A stretch of 64,000 nucleotides of DNA from Lamellibrachia columna (GCA_963662155.1 OY759273.1:31236536-31300535); one strand, 5' to 3'; counted from the first letter of the stretch, positions 1 to 16,394 are shown. Notes: a model not told the origin generated them from the sequence alone. Program-made: numbers and translations.

Positions 1-189
1 TGCTCCATGTGCACTTCCCCATATATATTAAGTGTACCACGTGACAGTCGTGTTGAACGGAACACTCAGCTGGGCGTTCAACACAGGTGAGCATCAGACA
101 GTAATATACCTTTCCGGACTGCCACGTGCAAACGTAATACTATCAGTATTATGACTTGGGTTTATTCGGGGCACTCCTTCTGGGCAGTC

Positions 190-2379
<2,190 letters not shown>

Positions 2380-2394
2380 AAAGGGCTCTGAATA

Positions 2395-2690
2395 TTTGAA
2401 CATGGAATGTCCGTACAGTGTACGAAGGTAGTGAACTACATCAAGTTAGAAAGGAAGCCATTCGAATACATATAGATATGTTGGGTCTACCAGAAGTGAG
2501 GTGGACTGGAAACGGTAAATTACAGACGGATGACTGGGCACTCAACTATAAAGGCGACGACAACGAACATCAACGTGGTATTGGTATCATGCTGGCATCG
2601 AAGACAGCGAAAGCTGTTCTGAAATAGAGCAGATCAGCGATCGGGCTATATTTATCAGAATAGCAGCGAAACCCAAACCGATCATGAACC
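2395..2690 (+). pseudogene. LINE endonuclease (APE-type) fragment
   Basis: A broken reading frame encodes WNVRTVYEG, then LGLPEVRWTGNG, then a glycine-rich GIGIMLAS segment. This is the order expected in the apurinic-type endonuclease of non-LTR retrotransposons, where the element nicks target DNA. It ends in a stop after AVLK, and related residues follow in another frame to about 2690. No reverse transcriptase follows, so this is a short relic. I infer the family from the WNVRT and EVRWTG motifs only. Confidence 0.72.
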
Positions 2691-3600
2691 ATATGATGTA
2701 TGTCGATGAACTTTTATTTTTTTTAACCTAGTGTTTCTGTGTTTGTAGTGGCGAGTATGGCAATAAAAAAGTTATGTTTGACATAACTTACAATGGTAAC
2801 AAATCTTAATGCATGGTTGTCAATAACAAACCCAAGGACAAAAAAATATTAACCCAGTTGCTGTTATAACCATAATGCTACCTCACATTTGGAAATGAAA
2901 ATACCTTGGTCATATTATTAAAAATAACCGTACTGATTATGATGATGATGATATTTTCAGGCAGAAAAGATGTATCTATGCATCATCGTTAAAAAAAGTA
3001 TGAAAGTCATTACTGTTGCATATATTAGTTTAGCAGTTTTACACAAAACGTCTGAAAGGCATTATTGTTGCATATAACAAAAGTTTTAACATTCTACACA
3101 ACAAAACAAGTCACCCTTGAGGTGGGAATCGATAACAATTTGTTTTCTTTGTTTGCTAAGCCGGCTTTAATTATTGGTTATATTTTCTCTTCCCATTTTG
3201 ACCAGACTAGATGTCATGTCATTATTTGTCATTTTAAGGGAAATCGCTGATATATTATCCATATTTTATATAATATTTCTGGAGAGGTTTAAGATAAGTG
3301 TACGCGCCGTATCGTGGAATGGGATTTTTCGTTTTAATTTATCAAATACTAATGTAGTCTATAGTCTGTAGTACGGGTCTGCGTCCGTACTTAATATGAC
3401 ATGAAACACAATGTCAATGAGACTCAATGCACTTATAATATACACCAACTAAACCAAAAAATTAACATGATGACATAATGTAGATATATAAGTTTATAGG
3501 GGCATTGTCCCAATAATACAAACCAATGGAAAAAGCACTGATTTATTGAACGTGCTTTGATTTAATAGTCACTAACATATGACATTTAACTACAGGTGAC
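2691..3600. other. No gene recognised
   Basis: AT-rich DNA with short ORFs on both strands (for example 3065-3250) that show no domain, no repeats and no splice-site context. Nothing supportable seen. Confidence 0.5.
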
Positions 3601-3639
3601 AACCTGGTTTCTTTGTGTCCCCTTTCTGGTGGAGCGATG

Positions 3640-4085
3640 GGTAGTATAAGTGGAATAGAGGGTGGTAGAGTAAATGGTGGTTCAAATGGAATAGTAAGTG
3701 ATAGAGCGAATAGTAGTATAAGCCATGCCATATGGTTTTTTGTCTTGGATGGCAATCTTGTTAAATTTTGCTAAATACGTTGTGTATAGGGTTTTTGGAG
3801 TAGTGGTGGAACCAGTGGTATAGTAAATGGAGGAGTGAATGGGAATGGTAGTGTAAGTGGTGGAGCGAATGGTAGAGTAAGTGGTGGAGCGAATGGTAGT
3901 GTAAGTGGTGGAGCGAATGGTAGTGTAAGTGGTGGAGCGAATGGTACCGTAAGTGGTGGAGCGAATTGTAGCGTAAGTGGTTGCGAGAATGGCAAAGTAA
4001 GTGGTGTAGCGAATGAACAGTAAGTGGTAGAGCGTATGGTATGCTACGTGGTGGATTAAGTGTTCATGGTTTTAGTGGTGGAGCG
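3640..4085. repeat. 24-bp minisatellite (GGTAGTGTAAGTGGTGGAGCGAAT type)
   Basis: Tandem units of about 24 bp, most regular at 3835-4020 and more divergent at 3640-3740 and up to about 4085. Because 24 is divisible by 3, both strands stay open and give Ser-Gly-Gly-Ala-Asn or Pro-Phe-Ala-Pro-Pro-Leu repeats. I regard these as by-products of the period. No start context or splice sites argue for a gene. Confidence 0.85.
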
Positions 4086-4875
4086 AGTGGCAGATATATT
4101 TTGTTGTAAAAGCCTGGACATTTCGGAGTGGACATTTTGGACGGACAAGAAACGAATGTTACTTTTCATACTATGTTGAAGTTAAATCCCACAAGTGATT
4201 TCACAAAGCAAAATTACTGCCCACGTGTGTCTGGTGTACAGTTTTTATTGCAAAACACATGACATTTCCATTGAGACAGTTGTTTTGTCCTGCTTTGATA
4301 TCTAAAAAAAATACATTATACTCATGTTGTGCATTTGCCACGTACTCTATATGATGCCTAATAACTGGATACAATCATTGCTGGGCTGGTCTCCTTTAAT
4401 AATACCCTTTATGTTAAAACAAATCAGTTCCCCACATTCTTCTTGAAATACCCGTAATACAACTGTGTTAAAATTTCACATCAATCCTTTGAGAGGAAGT
4501 GACCGGTCGCAGGACACATAGTTTGTCATTACACATAATACAAATTTAACCGCGACATTTCAATGTATATTAATATAATGCAATATATCGTAAAGTACTG
4601 CGCCGATGTTCATGAAATTCATACACCTTTTCATCATACTAGGTTTATTCACTGAAACATTTAGGGTTTGTGTTAGGGTTGTAGTTAGGGAATCCTAATG
4701 TGTGGCAAGCTGTAATTAGTGGCAAGGTGTGATGTGTTTTGTTAAATGTGGCTGCTGCCAAATTGAGAGCACTTGACAATGACAATGACAAAACACGAGC
4801 GGTGCATAATTTATATTCCAATTGCAGCATTACATTATTTTGAAGGTACCCATCCTGGGCAATGCATACCAACTT
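4086..4875. other. Intergenic, nothing recognised
   Basis: No coding signal. A short degenerate TTAGGG-like run occurs near 4660-4692, far too short and irregular to be telomeric. The 3' end of the minus-strand NXPE-like gene borders this stretch. Confidence 0.5.
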
Positions 4876-6229
4876 CTATTTCGCGTAACACACATCGGTC
4901 ATTAGCATATGAAGGGCAATGATACCAGTATTACCACGAACGCCTTGTCCGGGAATTCTACATAGATAGTGGATGCCGCAATGTGGTGGAGCACTGCCTT
5001 GTTGAGAAACAAGCATGGCAAATTCATCAAATACAGATAAATTGTAAGTAGACAGCTTATCTTGCAATAGACGAGAAAGCGCCGCTAAATTGTGGTTATT
5101 TCGGCTAGCGCGGCCGGGCACACGTTTGTCTGGATAAGACGGCGATGTTACGACAACCATATTGAACGCCAGTTTGTCTGCTCGACGCTTAATGTTGAGT
5201 AGCGCACTAACGTACATATTTAGGCGCGGGCCCATTGTTTGAACGAGGATGTGGCCACGACCACGCTTTGCCAGGTTGTGAGCTCCGGTTTGGAACAGCA
5301 GCATACTTCTTTTCGTTAAATTTATTCGGTTCAGTGAATTTGTCCACAGAGGCACGAAGTCGTCGCTACGCAAGGCATTGATGAAATATGTGTTGTTAAT
5401 CGAGAACGAACCGTGCTTGCGTTCCAAATTGTCCAGTTTAAATTCTCCGTAACATCGACTTGCAAGATAGTCGAATTTATATCGCATGTGTGATGCACCT
5501 ACCATCACGAATTTGTCGAATTTATTTTTTACGCAGTCACATATTGCTTTTTCATCGAGCATAGCATCAACTTGGGCGCTGTGTACGGGTGCTACAGTCC
5601 AATTCCCGCCTTCACGATGCCACGTGGCCGGACTGTTAGGGTGACGGCGTGTTTGACATTTAGAGTCACTGTTCCACGGACCTATTGTACGACTCAACAC
5701 TGTTCGATCTAAAGGGTCAATAGTTTCACCATACGCCTCAAAGTTAACGTACTGTAGCCGAATCGTTAATACAGCATACTCGGGCAGGACACCAAATGGC
5801 GTAGGTACCGTTAAAATAGTCCCAGAAAGAACACATGTACCGTATTGAATGTGATTCACTCAGCGCCAGAAAGCTGCTTCCACCGCCTGTTCGTCTGTTG
5901 TCGTACAACTCGTCGAGACGAACGACGACGTCGTTACATCGGCGACTTGGCTGAATCACGTTTATGCTGTAATTATATTTTGCTTGGTCGCGGGTTCTTT
6001 TCTTATACCCCTTCGTCTTCGTCAAGTTTCTCCAATGACGATATTGCTCAAGCTGCGTGCGACCGACAGCAAGTGATCGCGGCCAAACGTCGTTCGATTG
6101 ACAAAGACATGACGAACGAAATAGCGGCGTTACCCTCAGCCGTCTCTCATAAAGAACAGTTACCAATATAACATAAATAGCGACAACAAGCACTCCTACA
6201 AAGTGTACATGTTTCGTTAAATAGTTCAT
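4876..6229 (-). pseudogene. NXPE / PC-esterase-like type II membrane protein, one frameshift
   Basis: The start at 6229 is chosen because it gives a short cytoplasmic tail and then one hydrophobic segment (FVGVLVVAIYVILVTVLY), the type II layout of Golgi enzymes. The lumenal part has a CND...ELYDNR...GG segment and WDYFNGTY, as in NXPE-type N-terminal domains. A PC-esterase-like region follows, with VMVGASHMRYKFDYLA and a C-terminal GIHYLC. The canonical GDSH block is GASH here, so the Ser and His remain but the Asp is lost. The frame changes once near 5745-5760, just before LQYVNFEAYG. It is a recent pseudogene or a sequence error. The family is linked to glycan O-acylation; this paralogue's substrate is unknown. 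Confidence 0.72.
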
Positions 6230-6792
6230 GCTGGCACTTTCAGTGTAGATGAGACGAACACGCCAGTACGTGAATTTAATATTCCTCAAAGTTTGCTTCG
6301 TTCCGCGTAAAAGCTGCTGCACACTACGTCTCGTTAATACCCGATATAACAAGAGGGGATAGGCACGCTCCTGTCATGCGCTGTATAATATATGTTTACA
6401 TGTTAAGCTACGCCCACTTGGTATGTGTTACGGGCTCTTGTGTAATTGCTGCATGCAATGAATGTTTAATGTTTTATATTGATACGTGGTTATACATGTA
6501 TTTATGTATAACTGGGGGAAACAAACTGTCCCAATCGTCATAATTTGTCATTAGTGTTCGTAAGTTGAACTTTATAGAAACAAGCGCACATGTTTTCGTA
6601 AACAAACTCAAATTGCATAATGCTCATTAATCATTAGAAATATAAACCATATTGAAACACCAACATATTCTTTGTGAAATGATGTATCTAATCTTCAGTA
6701 CGACCAAAGAGAACCATATGTTTAATGCATTGCTTCGCATACGTGCTCATTTTTTATTATCGCCCATGCGCATTGTTGCCACGTGTTGCCTT

Positions 6793-6796
<4 letters not shown>
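6230..6796. other. Upstream region of the NXPE-like gene, no gene seen
   Basis: AT-rich flank upstream of a minus-strand gene. No clear TATA box at a convincing distance and no other coding signal. Confidence 0.4.
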
Positions 6797-6870
<74 letters not shown>

Positions 6871-6912
6871 TGTGTGTGTGTGTGTGTGTGCGTGTGTGTA
6901 TGTGTGTGTGTT
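6797..6912. repeat. (TG)n / (TGCG)n microsatellite
   Basis: TG repeats with a central block of about 12 TGCG tetranucleotides. The open frames across it are by-products of the repeat. Confidence 0.96.
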
Positions 6913-7065
6913 AGTGCCTTGCACGGGCCGGGCTTTGGGTCCAAGGGCCTACATATTTCGGGCCCGGGCCAGGCCTGGGCTGAAACAAAATAAACACATC
7001 GGGCTTGGGCCGGGCCTGGGCCTATTGTGAGCGGGCCGGGCCGTGCTTGGGCTGGGCCTGGACAT
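6913..7065. repeat. GGGCC-rich short repeat cluster
   Basis: About 150 bp in which GGGCC, GGGCCTGGGC and GGGCCGGGCC recur many times in an otherwise AT-rich region. It is degenerate, with no fixed period. It may be a fragment of a transposon end; no family is assigned. Confidence 0.6.
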
Positions 7066-8079
7066 AATAAAAATATTCCTACAAAACCCAGATTATGAAT
7101 TTCTTTATTAATAAAAACTGATTATAAATTGTAATTCCGGTTAATAAATGCTTAAAATTATTTCTTTAGTATTATATAGTTGCAAATTGAGACCTTGCAT
7201 GGAATTATGAATGACACCAGTGCTTTATACATTGGAATGCAGTTTAACCTCTTTTCAACAATGGGACTTCCTATGGTATCATTTTAATAATGTGATAATG
7301 TGCATTCTTTCAATAGAGACACTTCATATAAAATATATGCATAGTCGCATGCCCATATCTTTGTATTGTAACTCTTTAAACATATTCTGGCTTTCCAAGA
7401 CACTGTGACTGGAGTAGTGGCATTTGTTTCATTGCCTTCATCACAGTTAATGCATGTTTCCCATCATTCTTCTTCAGCTCAAACTTAACTTCCTATCCCT
7501 TAATCCGTGATGTCTAGACTTTGTAAACCGCACATTTTTGGCATGAATGTATCCTTTTGCATAAATCTAATGACCCCATACCAGGTTGTTGTGACGAACG
7601 AACGTGACGAACCTCGTATGTCCAAATGTGATATTTAGTTTTGGAAAATTTATCGGACAAACTATTACATTATTTTTTACCGTGTACGGTCCAAATTAAT
7701 TTAATAAAGGGGCAATAGATGTCCGTACAATACTAAGCAATACGCCAATGGACCTCGTTAATAGAATCACGTAATTAAAAGGCGTATTTTGGTAAAGCAT
7801 GAACATATTTGAATAACTAAGCGGCCGATTTTGTTATCTGCGATTCTGCTTAATGGAGCTCACTGTATAGGACATAGTATTCTCAACATGATAGAAAAAT
7901 CAAATGAGTTTTGGCTCGGGTACCATAATTACCAGTATTAACGTTGTATGTCTATGTTGTACTTAATGTATGGCAATAACTTAGAAGATGATATTACAAG
8001 CAAAATACTAACATTAATGAACGACTTAATTGATTAGTAGAAAAGGAAATTGGGAAAATAAAAATGTTAGAGCTGTGTT
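7066..8079. other. No gene recognised
   Basis: AT-rich DNA; a short ORF at 7211-7408 has no domain and no supporting context. Nothing else supportable. Confidence 0.5.
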
Positions 8080-8630
8080 AATTTGTAGCTTCAAATGATA
8101 ATCGTTTTCTTGAAATGATTAAGAAAAATATAACATCTAAAAAGAGCTAATTACATATCATATTTGTAAAGTGAAGGTTAAGCCACATTTAGAAAAATGC
8201 ACATATACAAGCTTGGAAGTCATATCACAAAGGCATTGATACGCAAGAAAGAATACAGATGACAATAAGATTAAGAATTATCTATGATAAACGTATATAA
8301 AAAAATGTGATTCAAAAGATTCATCAGATACGAGGAGATCAAATCGGTTTTTTTGTTGCATGATTATGAAAATATTGATAGTATTTCTGGAAGGTTGAAG
8401 AACAAAGATGACATAAAATAAAGTTTGTACAGAATAGTGAGATTGTATACTAGAAAGTTCATTTTCAAGTGGATTTTTTTATTTCCAAATGAGGAATACA
8501 AACAAAGTACATATACAATAATGTAAAGCATTAATGACAATTAATGCAACCAATTGTTTACCGACTATACAAATGCTAGCAAGGCGAATGTTTTTCAAAA
8601 TAAAATAGTTATATAGTTAGGTGTGGTATA
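8080..8630 (+). pseudogene. Decayed CR1-type LINE reverse transcriptase 3' part
   Basis: Reading across several stops and frame changes on the plus strand gives the same residue order as the C-terminal third of the better preserved LINE at 53.4-54.6 kb. Around 8190 a KPHLE segment matches RPHLE there. Around 8330 a RGDQI segment is followed by YENID, then NQLFTDYTNAS near 8550-8590. This is an old, independently decayed copy on the opposite strand. Confidence 0.68.
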
Positions 8631-9640
8631 TAACGAAAAAGGATAACGAATCAGATCTGATGACAGTAGTTAAAGGTTAAACAACGAAACGCGTGTACAT
8701 TCATCAGCTGGGAAGTTATGCCTAGTGGGATGAATTGTGGAAAATGCATTCATTCGACTGGTAGCTGGTAGGTTATCGGTAACACATGGGGGACAAACAC
8801 ATAACATTAGCCAATTCTTCGTGAATATCAATCATCACATGCCGAAACTAGATCGGTTCGGCTAAAACTAAAATGTGTCGACAAACATGCCACGTGATAA
8901 CATTTGAGTTTTGGTAGAGATATGGTATATATTTTCGTTAACCCCTTTTTTCCTGTTGCTAAGGTGATAATGTGCCACGCAGCAATAAAGACACGGCCGG
9001 ACACGTACGACACATGCATGACTTGCGACTACCTTTAGAACGACGTGTTTCTTTTGTATTAGCAACAACAACTGCCTGGTCAATTGTACTCAACTGCTAC
9101 CAACACATTATGCAGTCAACATTTCGGAGTAATCGCGACGTCGTTTTTTGGATGAATAATGTAGTTGCTAAGACGCAAATGTTTAGTTGAACAATGCAAT
9201 ATGACACATATATTTCAATCTATTATGAAAGATTTAGTATTGCACACAACCTATAGTTTATTCACACAGTAAAGCAGAATGTCACGTACAACAATAGTTT
9301 TAATACAGCCAACGCACGCAAGTACGAACGCACGCGCGCACGCACTCACACACAAGCTCGCTCGAATACACATGGTAGGTTGTAACATACATATATACTC
9401 CAGTTATCTCTTTCGAGTTTGACAAAACATGTACCTTATTTAAAGTGCAATACATACATCACGAACATCATGTATGTCAGTAGCCTTCGTTTTTTCCGTC
9501 TGCCTACGTACGTTATACGTATGTTATATTTGGATCCTTACCATGTTATTTAATTAATTAATAATTCAATAGAAGACAAAAGTATACTTAACATCTGTAT
9601 CGAAATACAAAAAGAATACCATTGAAATTTAGTTTCGAAT
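8631..9640. other. No gene recognised
   Basis: Short overlapping ORFs on both strands at 8828-9190 mirror each other and show no domain. No repeat beyond short ACGC runs near 9310-9350. Confidence 0.45.
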
Positions 9641-9942
<302 letters not shown>

Positions 9943-9953
9943 TCACGTGAAGT

Positions 9954-11141
9954 TCACACCACGGTAATATATTGCTTTGGAGTTAAGCAGTTTTCTTGGT
10001 GACTCCAGAAAGGCTTAATATCAACAGTTTGAATATGCTGTCGTTCCTGAAGCATGAACTCACACAAACGACACGCAGGTGGAACTCGACGATCGACGCA
10101 CGTGTGTGTTTTGTGCCATTGGAAATATTCATTGTACAGCGTGTCATTCTGGTTTAACATGTGTAAATATTTTGCGAGCACTTTTGGACTCTCGTAGTCG
10201 CGGACGTGTATAAAGGAATGCGGCGGCAAAATATCTGAATAATTGACGTGTCCGAGAACGATTGGAACGACGTTTGTTTTAAGGATGCGATACGCCTTTT
10301 CCGTGATGTAGTCCTCGCATAAACTGTTCTCGAACGACAGGTAAAATTTATAGTTGGTGTTCAGCATAGCGTCGCAATTATCAAACTTTGATTTCGCACA
10401 AGAATATTTTCCACCACAACCATATTTATGAACATCCATATATTTCATTAATTCCTTAACGTAGACTTCACGCCTACTCTGTGTCCTGCAGTTAGAAACA
10501 AACCAGGCGGCAAGAGATGTCTTGCCTTCTGCGAAACTGCGGTTGGTATTGCTTTTCGAAACAGCTAGTTCAGCGTCGCTTTTCTTCGAGCAGTGTCCGT
10601 AATTCCAGACAACGTCCGACGACCGTTTGTACGTCATTGTTATGTTGAACAACCAGCGATATTCATCCAGATTCAGATGCGTATGTATTGGCGATTCCAT
10701 TATGGCGAACACCCACTTCTGAAACGGAGGCCGATAGGGGTTGACTTTAAACGAATCATGCATATGAAACAACAGCACGTCGCTGTTGTTGTACTTAGAC
10801 CGGTCGCCTGTGAACACACATTTGTTCTTGAGATCGGGACAGCTCTCCAACTGTTTCGGAAATGGTGTCTCCCATCCCCACCAGCCCTCCTTTCCGAACA
10901 CTTTTGTCCAGTAAGTGATCTGCAGGGGTTTTCCAGCTCGCATTGGAAATAGCATTGTCATCGATGATGAGGTATTATCCAAAGGAACGGAATGACGCCT
11001 TGCATATAATGATTTGAAACGATCGCTAAACCCAACGATATCTTTTTTCAGTACAATGTAGTTCACCAAGGCCAACACAAAGACAAATACGCCACTAGCG
11101 TATATATATACTCTTAAACTGCTCCACATTTCGGATGTCAT
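9954..11141 (-). CDS. GT10 alpha-1,3-fucosyltransferase-like
   Basis: Predicted Golgi type II fucosyltransferase of 395 aa, which would move fucose from GDP-fucose to N-acetylglucosamine-type acceptors. After about 15 residues there is a hydrophobic anchor ([20 protein letters not shown]), then a stem and the catalytic domain. The GT10 signature is clear: [20 protein letters not shown] followed by VPIVLG, which is part of the donor-binding region. Cysteines in [13 protein letters not shown] fit the family's C-terminal disulfides. The start at 11141 is preferred because a splice acceptor (TTATTGTTGCAG) sits directly upstream of the ATG, which suggests a 5' UTR intron. The coding region is a single exon and appears intact. 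Acceptor specificity cannot be read from the sequence. Confidence 0.93.
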   Translation of the reverse strand: MTSEMWSSLRVYIYASGVFVFVLALVNYIVLKKDIVGFSDRFKSLYARRHSVPLDNTSSSMTMLFPMRAGKPLQITYWTKVFGKEGWWGWETPFPKQLESCPDLKNKCVFTGDRSKYNNSDVLLFHMHDSFKVNPYRPPFQKWVFAIMESPIHTHLNLDEYRWLFNITMTYKRSSDVVWNYGHCSKKSDAELAVSKSNTNRSFAEGKTSLAAWFVSNCRTQSRREVYVKELMKYMDVHKYGCGGKYSCAKSKFDNCDAMLNTNYKFYLSFENSLCEDYITEKAYRILKTNVVPIVLGHVNYSDILPPHSFIHVRDYESPKVLAKYLHMLNQNDTLYNEYFQWHKTHTCVDRRVPPACRLCEFMLQERQHIQTVDIKPFWSHQENCLTPKQYITVV

Positions 11142-12369
11142 CTGCAACAATAATAACATATATGTAAATATACAATTATCGTACACACTAAATAAATACA
11201 TTTCGTGATAAAAACAAAATAATAAATTACGTTGCACTATACATATTATATGTGAACTAAGCAAGTACCTGAATATCGTAATAATGATTATGTTTGAGGT
11301 TCTTGGTTTCCACTGCGGCACCCTCTCGTTTTGTTACACCCTTAAAATGTTCGTGGCCAAATTCCAATGCAATAAAATGATATCCAGAGGTTGCTCCAAG
11401 GTTGAATGTCATTCACACCACGCCGTCGTTATAAACGTTGCGTGTTTCTACGACACAACACATATGAATGGACTATGCACCGGCTCCCTGTCGTGTATTA
11501 CCCTGACTACCTACCAAGTGAAAGGAGTGCAGCTTTTTAGTGTTAACGAATACCGATAATATTGGTGTGTTAGTGGATGGTCATTATTTATTCAGCAACC
11601 TTTCCGGGGAAGCCGTCAGGATGCAGGTGCTGCAGGGGTCCGAAGTGTCATTGTGGATAAACCAAAACCAAATGCATTTTTCTATAGTGTATTGTTGTAA
11701 CTTGTTTGCCTTCACCGCCTAGGGATAAAATGTTACCACAGTTTTACTAATTAGACCCACTTTTAAAAACGTGCGCTACTTCGCTGTTAACAGAATGCAA
11801 AATCTTCCAACTTCTTGGAAAAAGAGGTCGTTGCTTGGTGCATACATTTATTTATAGCAAAATGGACAAGATACCTAATGCTGATACAATTTGTAATTTA
11901 TACTCTTATACATCAACTAATAGAAACAATGAAAAATAAGCACATACCAACTAAGGTTGTCAAATTCCATAAACATAGACATAAAAAAAATCAAGCTGGA
12001 TAACGAAAGGTCTACTATGGTCAATTAAATATAGAAATAAATAATAATATAATGTTGCACCAATCTAAACACATACAGCGTAATACTTATGAAGAGCATT
12101 CGTGAAGCAAAGATATTACACTATGAATAACTTTTCGGCAAATAAAATTCAATGCAGCAAATACATGGAAAGCAATTAATGAAATTACATTAAGACACAA
12201 ATGTAGTACACAATTTCCAACATGTCTTAAAAAAAAAAAAAAAATATACTAATAAGTTTGACATAGCTAATGAATTTAACCATATTTTTTTACGGAAACA
12301 GGCCCTAATCTTGCTGAAAGCATATCATGTACATATGCAAATAATCTTACTAAATTTATCTAAATAAAA
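11142..12369. other. Presumed 5' UTR intron/upstream region; no gene seen
   Basis: Upstream of the fucosyltransferase on its strand. Short plus-strand ORFs (11284-11559, 11540-11722, 11815-12003) show no domain. From about 12000 the base composition becomes very AT-rich, leading into LINE remains. Confidence 0.45.
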
Positions 12370-13720
12370 TAATCAAAATGGTTTCAGATTTACAGAAATA
12401 CAAGAGGAATCCATGTCACAAATAATCCAAAAACTTCCAAATAAAAATAGCTATGGTTCTGATGGAATATCCAGCAAATTATTTAAACACATTGAACCAG
12501 AAATATAGTAAATAGTATAGTAAATAGTAAAACCTTTAACATTATTAATAAATCAAGTGCTGAACACAGGACAATGTCCTAACAAATTTAAAGTAGGAAA
12601 AGTAATTCCTATATTTCAGAAAAATTATCCCACATTATTAACAAATTATAGACCAATATCCCTTTTGCTGTTATTTCAAAAGTATTAAAAAAAATTACGA
12701 ACAACCAATTACTCATGTATTTTACTAATACAAAGCTACTTTCTGATTATCAATACGGCTTCAGACCCCACCAATCAACTGAATATGCAACCCTCGAAAA
12801 TTCTAGAAATAGTCGATAGTATCATTACACAATTGAATAATAACCAGTTACCCATCAGTATATTTCTTGATTTATCTAAAGCATTCGCTACACCTGACCA
12901 CACAATCCTCTTATTAAAATTAGAACATTATGGCTTGGAATACTCAGCATTACATTTGATAAAGAATAACTTAACATACCTTGAGCAATTTATAAAAAAA
13001 TGTGTGACATAAAATCAAACGTGTTACCTATGAACATGGTGTCCCACAAGGATCAATACAAGGTTCTGTGTTATTCCTTATATATATATTAACGATTTCT
13101 CACAAGCCAGTACTTTACATTCATTACATATGCCGATGACACTTCTCTAGTAAATACGATTGGGTCCTTTACAAATGGTACAAACAATCCAGATACTAAA
13201 TATATGATAAATACAGAACTACTCAACATAGCAGAATTGCAATTTTTTTTATAAATTGTCATAAAATATCACACTAAATATTTTTCAAATACCAAACACT
13301 AATAATGTATGGTGTAATCATTGAAATAGTAAAACATTTTAACTTCTTAAGTCTAACATTAGGGACATATTTAAATTGGCATAAACATATTGAGAAAATA
13401 GTAAGTAAGTGTTCTAGGACAATCGAAATTATAAACTAGTTGAAGTATGTTTTACCAAAAAGTGTCAGAATTATACTATATAATTAATTAATATTACCCC
13501 ACATTAATGACTGCCTAATGATCTGCGGCGACCAGTGTAGTAGGATAAACAAATAACAGAAGAAAGCAATTAGAATAATATCTGTAACCAAATACAACTC
13601 ATATACGAAACCATTATTTAAAAGCCTCTGTGTTTTAACGGTTCAAGACTTATTTAGAATACAAATACTACGATTTTATTATAAATTCATGCACAAACAG
13701 TTAGCAGAATACTTACAAAA
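12370..13720 (+). pseudogene. Decayed non-LTR retrotransposon reverse transcriptase
   Basis: Plus-strand remains interrupted by stops. Around 12450 a YGSDGIS segment is seen. At 12785-13012 FLDLSKAFATPDHTILLLKL matches the RT block around the first catalytic aspartate. Near 13040-13110 there are VPQGS and LIYIND remains, then a YADDT-type segment near 13130-13145. The order is that of a Jockey/I-like RT. The copy is extremely AT-biased and clearly dead. Confidence 0.75.
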
Positions 13721-15650
13721 CTGGACGATAAGCAAGAACACGTACATACACTATTACCTCATGCGTAAATACAACAAAATACACACATTTAAAACAAAAC
13801 ACGAATTTACAAAAAAACTTTCTTAAATATAATTCACCACATATCATCAACAATACTACAGACAGTTTAAAAGATAAGGTGACCACATACAGCTGACAAG
13901 GACATATATACGTTATACAAATAAATAAATTATAAAAAGCTATATATGCGTATGCACTGCTATCAACTGCTACACTTCCAAGGATGGTCAAGAATAAATA
14001 CTTAATCCAGCTATTCGCGTTAATATTAATTTATACAAGCGGAAATATACAATAAATTCACTGAAAACTTACCAGGTGACTCCTATGAGAGCGATTTCCT
14101 TAGTCTTAATAGGAGTCTCCCAATCCTATTTGTACTGAATATATGCTTACATACCTAATTTACACACAAGTAATTTTTTTCAATGTATTAATTATTGTTA
14201 TTGTACTATTATGTAAATATGGATCAATAAACAATGTTGTACGTCTGTCTGTCCGCTGCCACTGGCGCTGTTATTAACTGCTATACGAAAAAACAACACA
14301 GATTGGACTTCCTCAGTTTTACTGAAACGACCATCTAAATAATTGTAAATCTTCACACTATGAATCATGCTGATTAGTTCATATATTGCAACACAACACA
14401 TTCTGATGACTTCTTAGTACAAAAAGCAATGCAGTCAACATAAAAGTGGGTGTCTCAGAATCGATATTAGGGTTATCTATCTACTTTTTAGTCATTTATA
14501 CTAATGTGTGTGCATTATTCTAAGTAATGCAGGTTACGTGATAGCTTCCTTCCTAAGAACATATACGTCGCACCAGGTTAGCTGATATTAAATATGTAAT
14601 GCGTGCATAGTTTAAGTCGTCAATCTGCACAGTCGGTAAAGTGCAAACTTTTGTTAACAAATGATGGAAAGAATTTACTTTGATCGTTTTGTCAGGTAAC
14701 TTGCACAAGTGTTGATAGCCTTAATTATTTCATATAGAAAAGTTTATCCGAAGATTTTACTAACGCTAAGCAACACATGTGAACAAAGGAGCTAGCATAT
14801 CGTAATGAATAGTAGGTAAATTTAATTGTTCCCTAATGATTCTAAAACGAGATCTGCGAAATAACTGATTTAAAGAAGGACCTTTGACCAAACTTTGTTT
14901 TACTTTTAAAAGTATTATCTCCAAAAGCTTCTAACTATTTATTCTGTTATATTTACATAATAATTGTAGTATTTATTATATAAATTTTATTGGTCATTGT
15001 ATTGCTATGGCTAATTTATCATAGTAACTTGGACCCACTTAATTGCACAGAGTTTACCAACACGACAGTTGTCCGTGTTCTATCCTACTTTACCTGTGCA
15101 CGGCAAGCAGCCCGCGAGTGTCGATGTCTGCGTCAGTACCTCAGTGTGCGTGACCTGTTCCAATGGCGGTGTGCCGCTACAGTGCTAACGCATTCAACTG
15201 AACCCGGCAGAGGCACGCATGTTCACTGATGCCATGTGTTTGCTTGAGGCTATATCGATCCGAGACACTTAAAGGGAATTCCTTCAATGAAAAGCTGCTC
15301 GCGTTGTCCCGTTACGTAAGGTGTGTCTGTTACTCGTTTAGTCGCAGCGAAAGGGCAATTTATTGCCTAACCCATTTTCGAGGGTTACCTTTTGTTGTTT
15401 GATTATTCATATGTAACATATATATCAGACATGGGGCAATTAACTTGAAAAGTTAATTAATTTACAATTAGCTCTAAAAATTCTTATTACTGATTAGATT
15501 CGTATGTGTCTGCTTTAGTGTAAACTTTTGCTGCACGTCATCAAAGAAACAATTGTTATCATTTACAAATGTCAGTCATTACGTATATGTCTACTGTTAA
15601 GACAATTCAAAAACTACACTATCAAGTTGCTATCATAATAATGCAGTGTT
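13721..15650. other. No gene recognised
   Basis: AT-rich sequence with short ORFs on both strands (13713-13991 minus, 14198-14401 minus, 14990-15229 plus). None shows a domain, a repeat structure or splice context that I can support. Confidence 0.45.
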
Positions 15651-15654
15651 AATT

Positions 15655-16104
<450 letters not shown>

Positions 16105-16200
16105 GCATAGCTAATTATATATGCATAGCTAATTAGATTATCTATATTGGCACGGGAGATTTTAAATAGTCTTAAGTTGTAAGATAATCTTCCTGTAACA

Positions 16201-16258
16201 CTTTGTTTTCGGTAAAGCCGTTTACCAATGTTGTTTTCGGTAAAGCCGTTTACCAATG
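16201..16258. repeat. 28-bp tandem duplication, each with a small hairpin
   Basis: Two adjacent near-identical copies of TTGTTTTCGGTAAAGCCG plus the following TTTACCAATG. Each contains GGTAAA-GCCG-TTTACC, a perfect 6-bp stem with a 4-base loop. The purpose is unknown. Confidence 0.8.
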
Positions 16259-16394
16259 TAATTTTAAGTAGTACTGAAGGTTGGATTACATACAGTGCAA
16301 CACTATACAACATTGTCATTATTGTGTAACCTGTTAAGGTTTTTGAGAATAAAGTTCAATTGAATTGGTCTTCTTATACTAGTCTTTCTTGTTG

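Noticed and set aside
3771..4023. Pro-rich or Ser-Gly-rich structural protein gene
   Set aside because: The 24-bp unit length keeps all frames open; both strands look equally 'coding'.
4660..4692. Interstitial telomere repeat (TTAGGG)
   Set aside because: Only a few degenerate hexamers within about 30 bp, easily due to chance.
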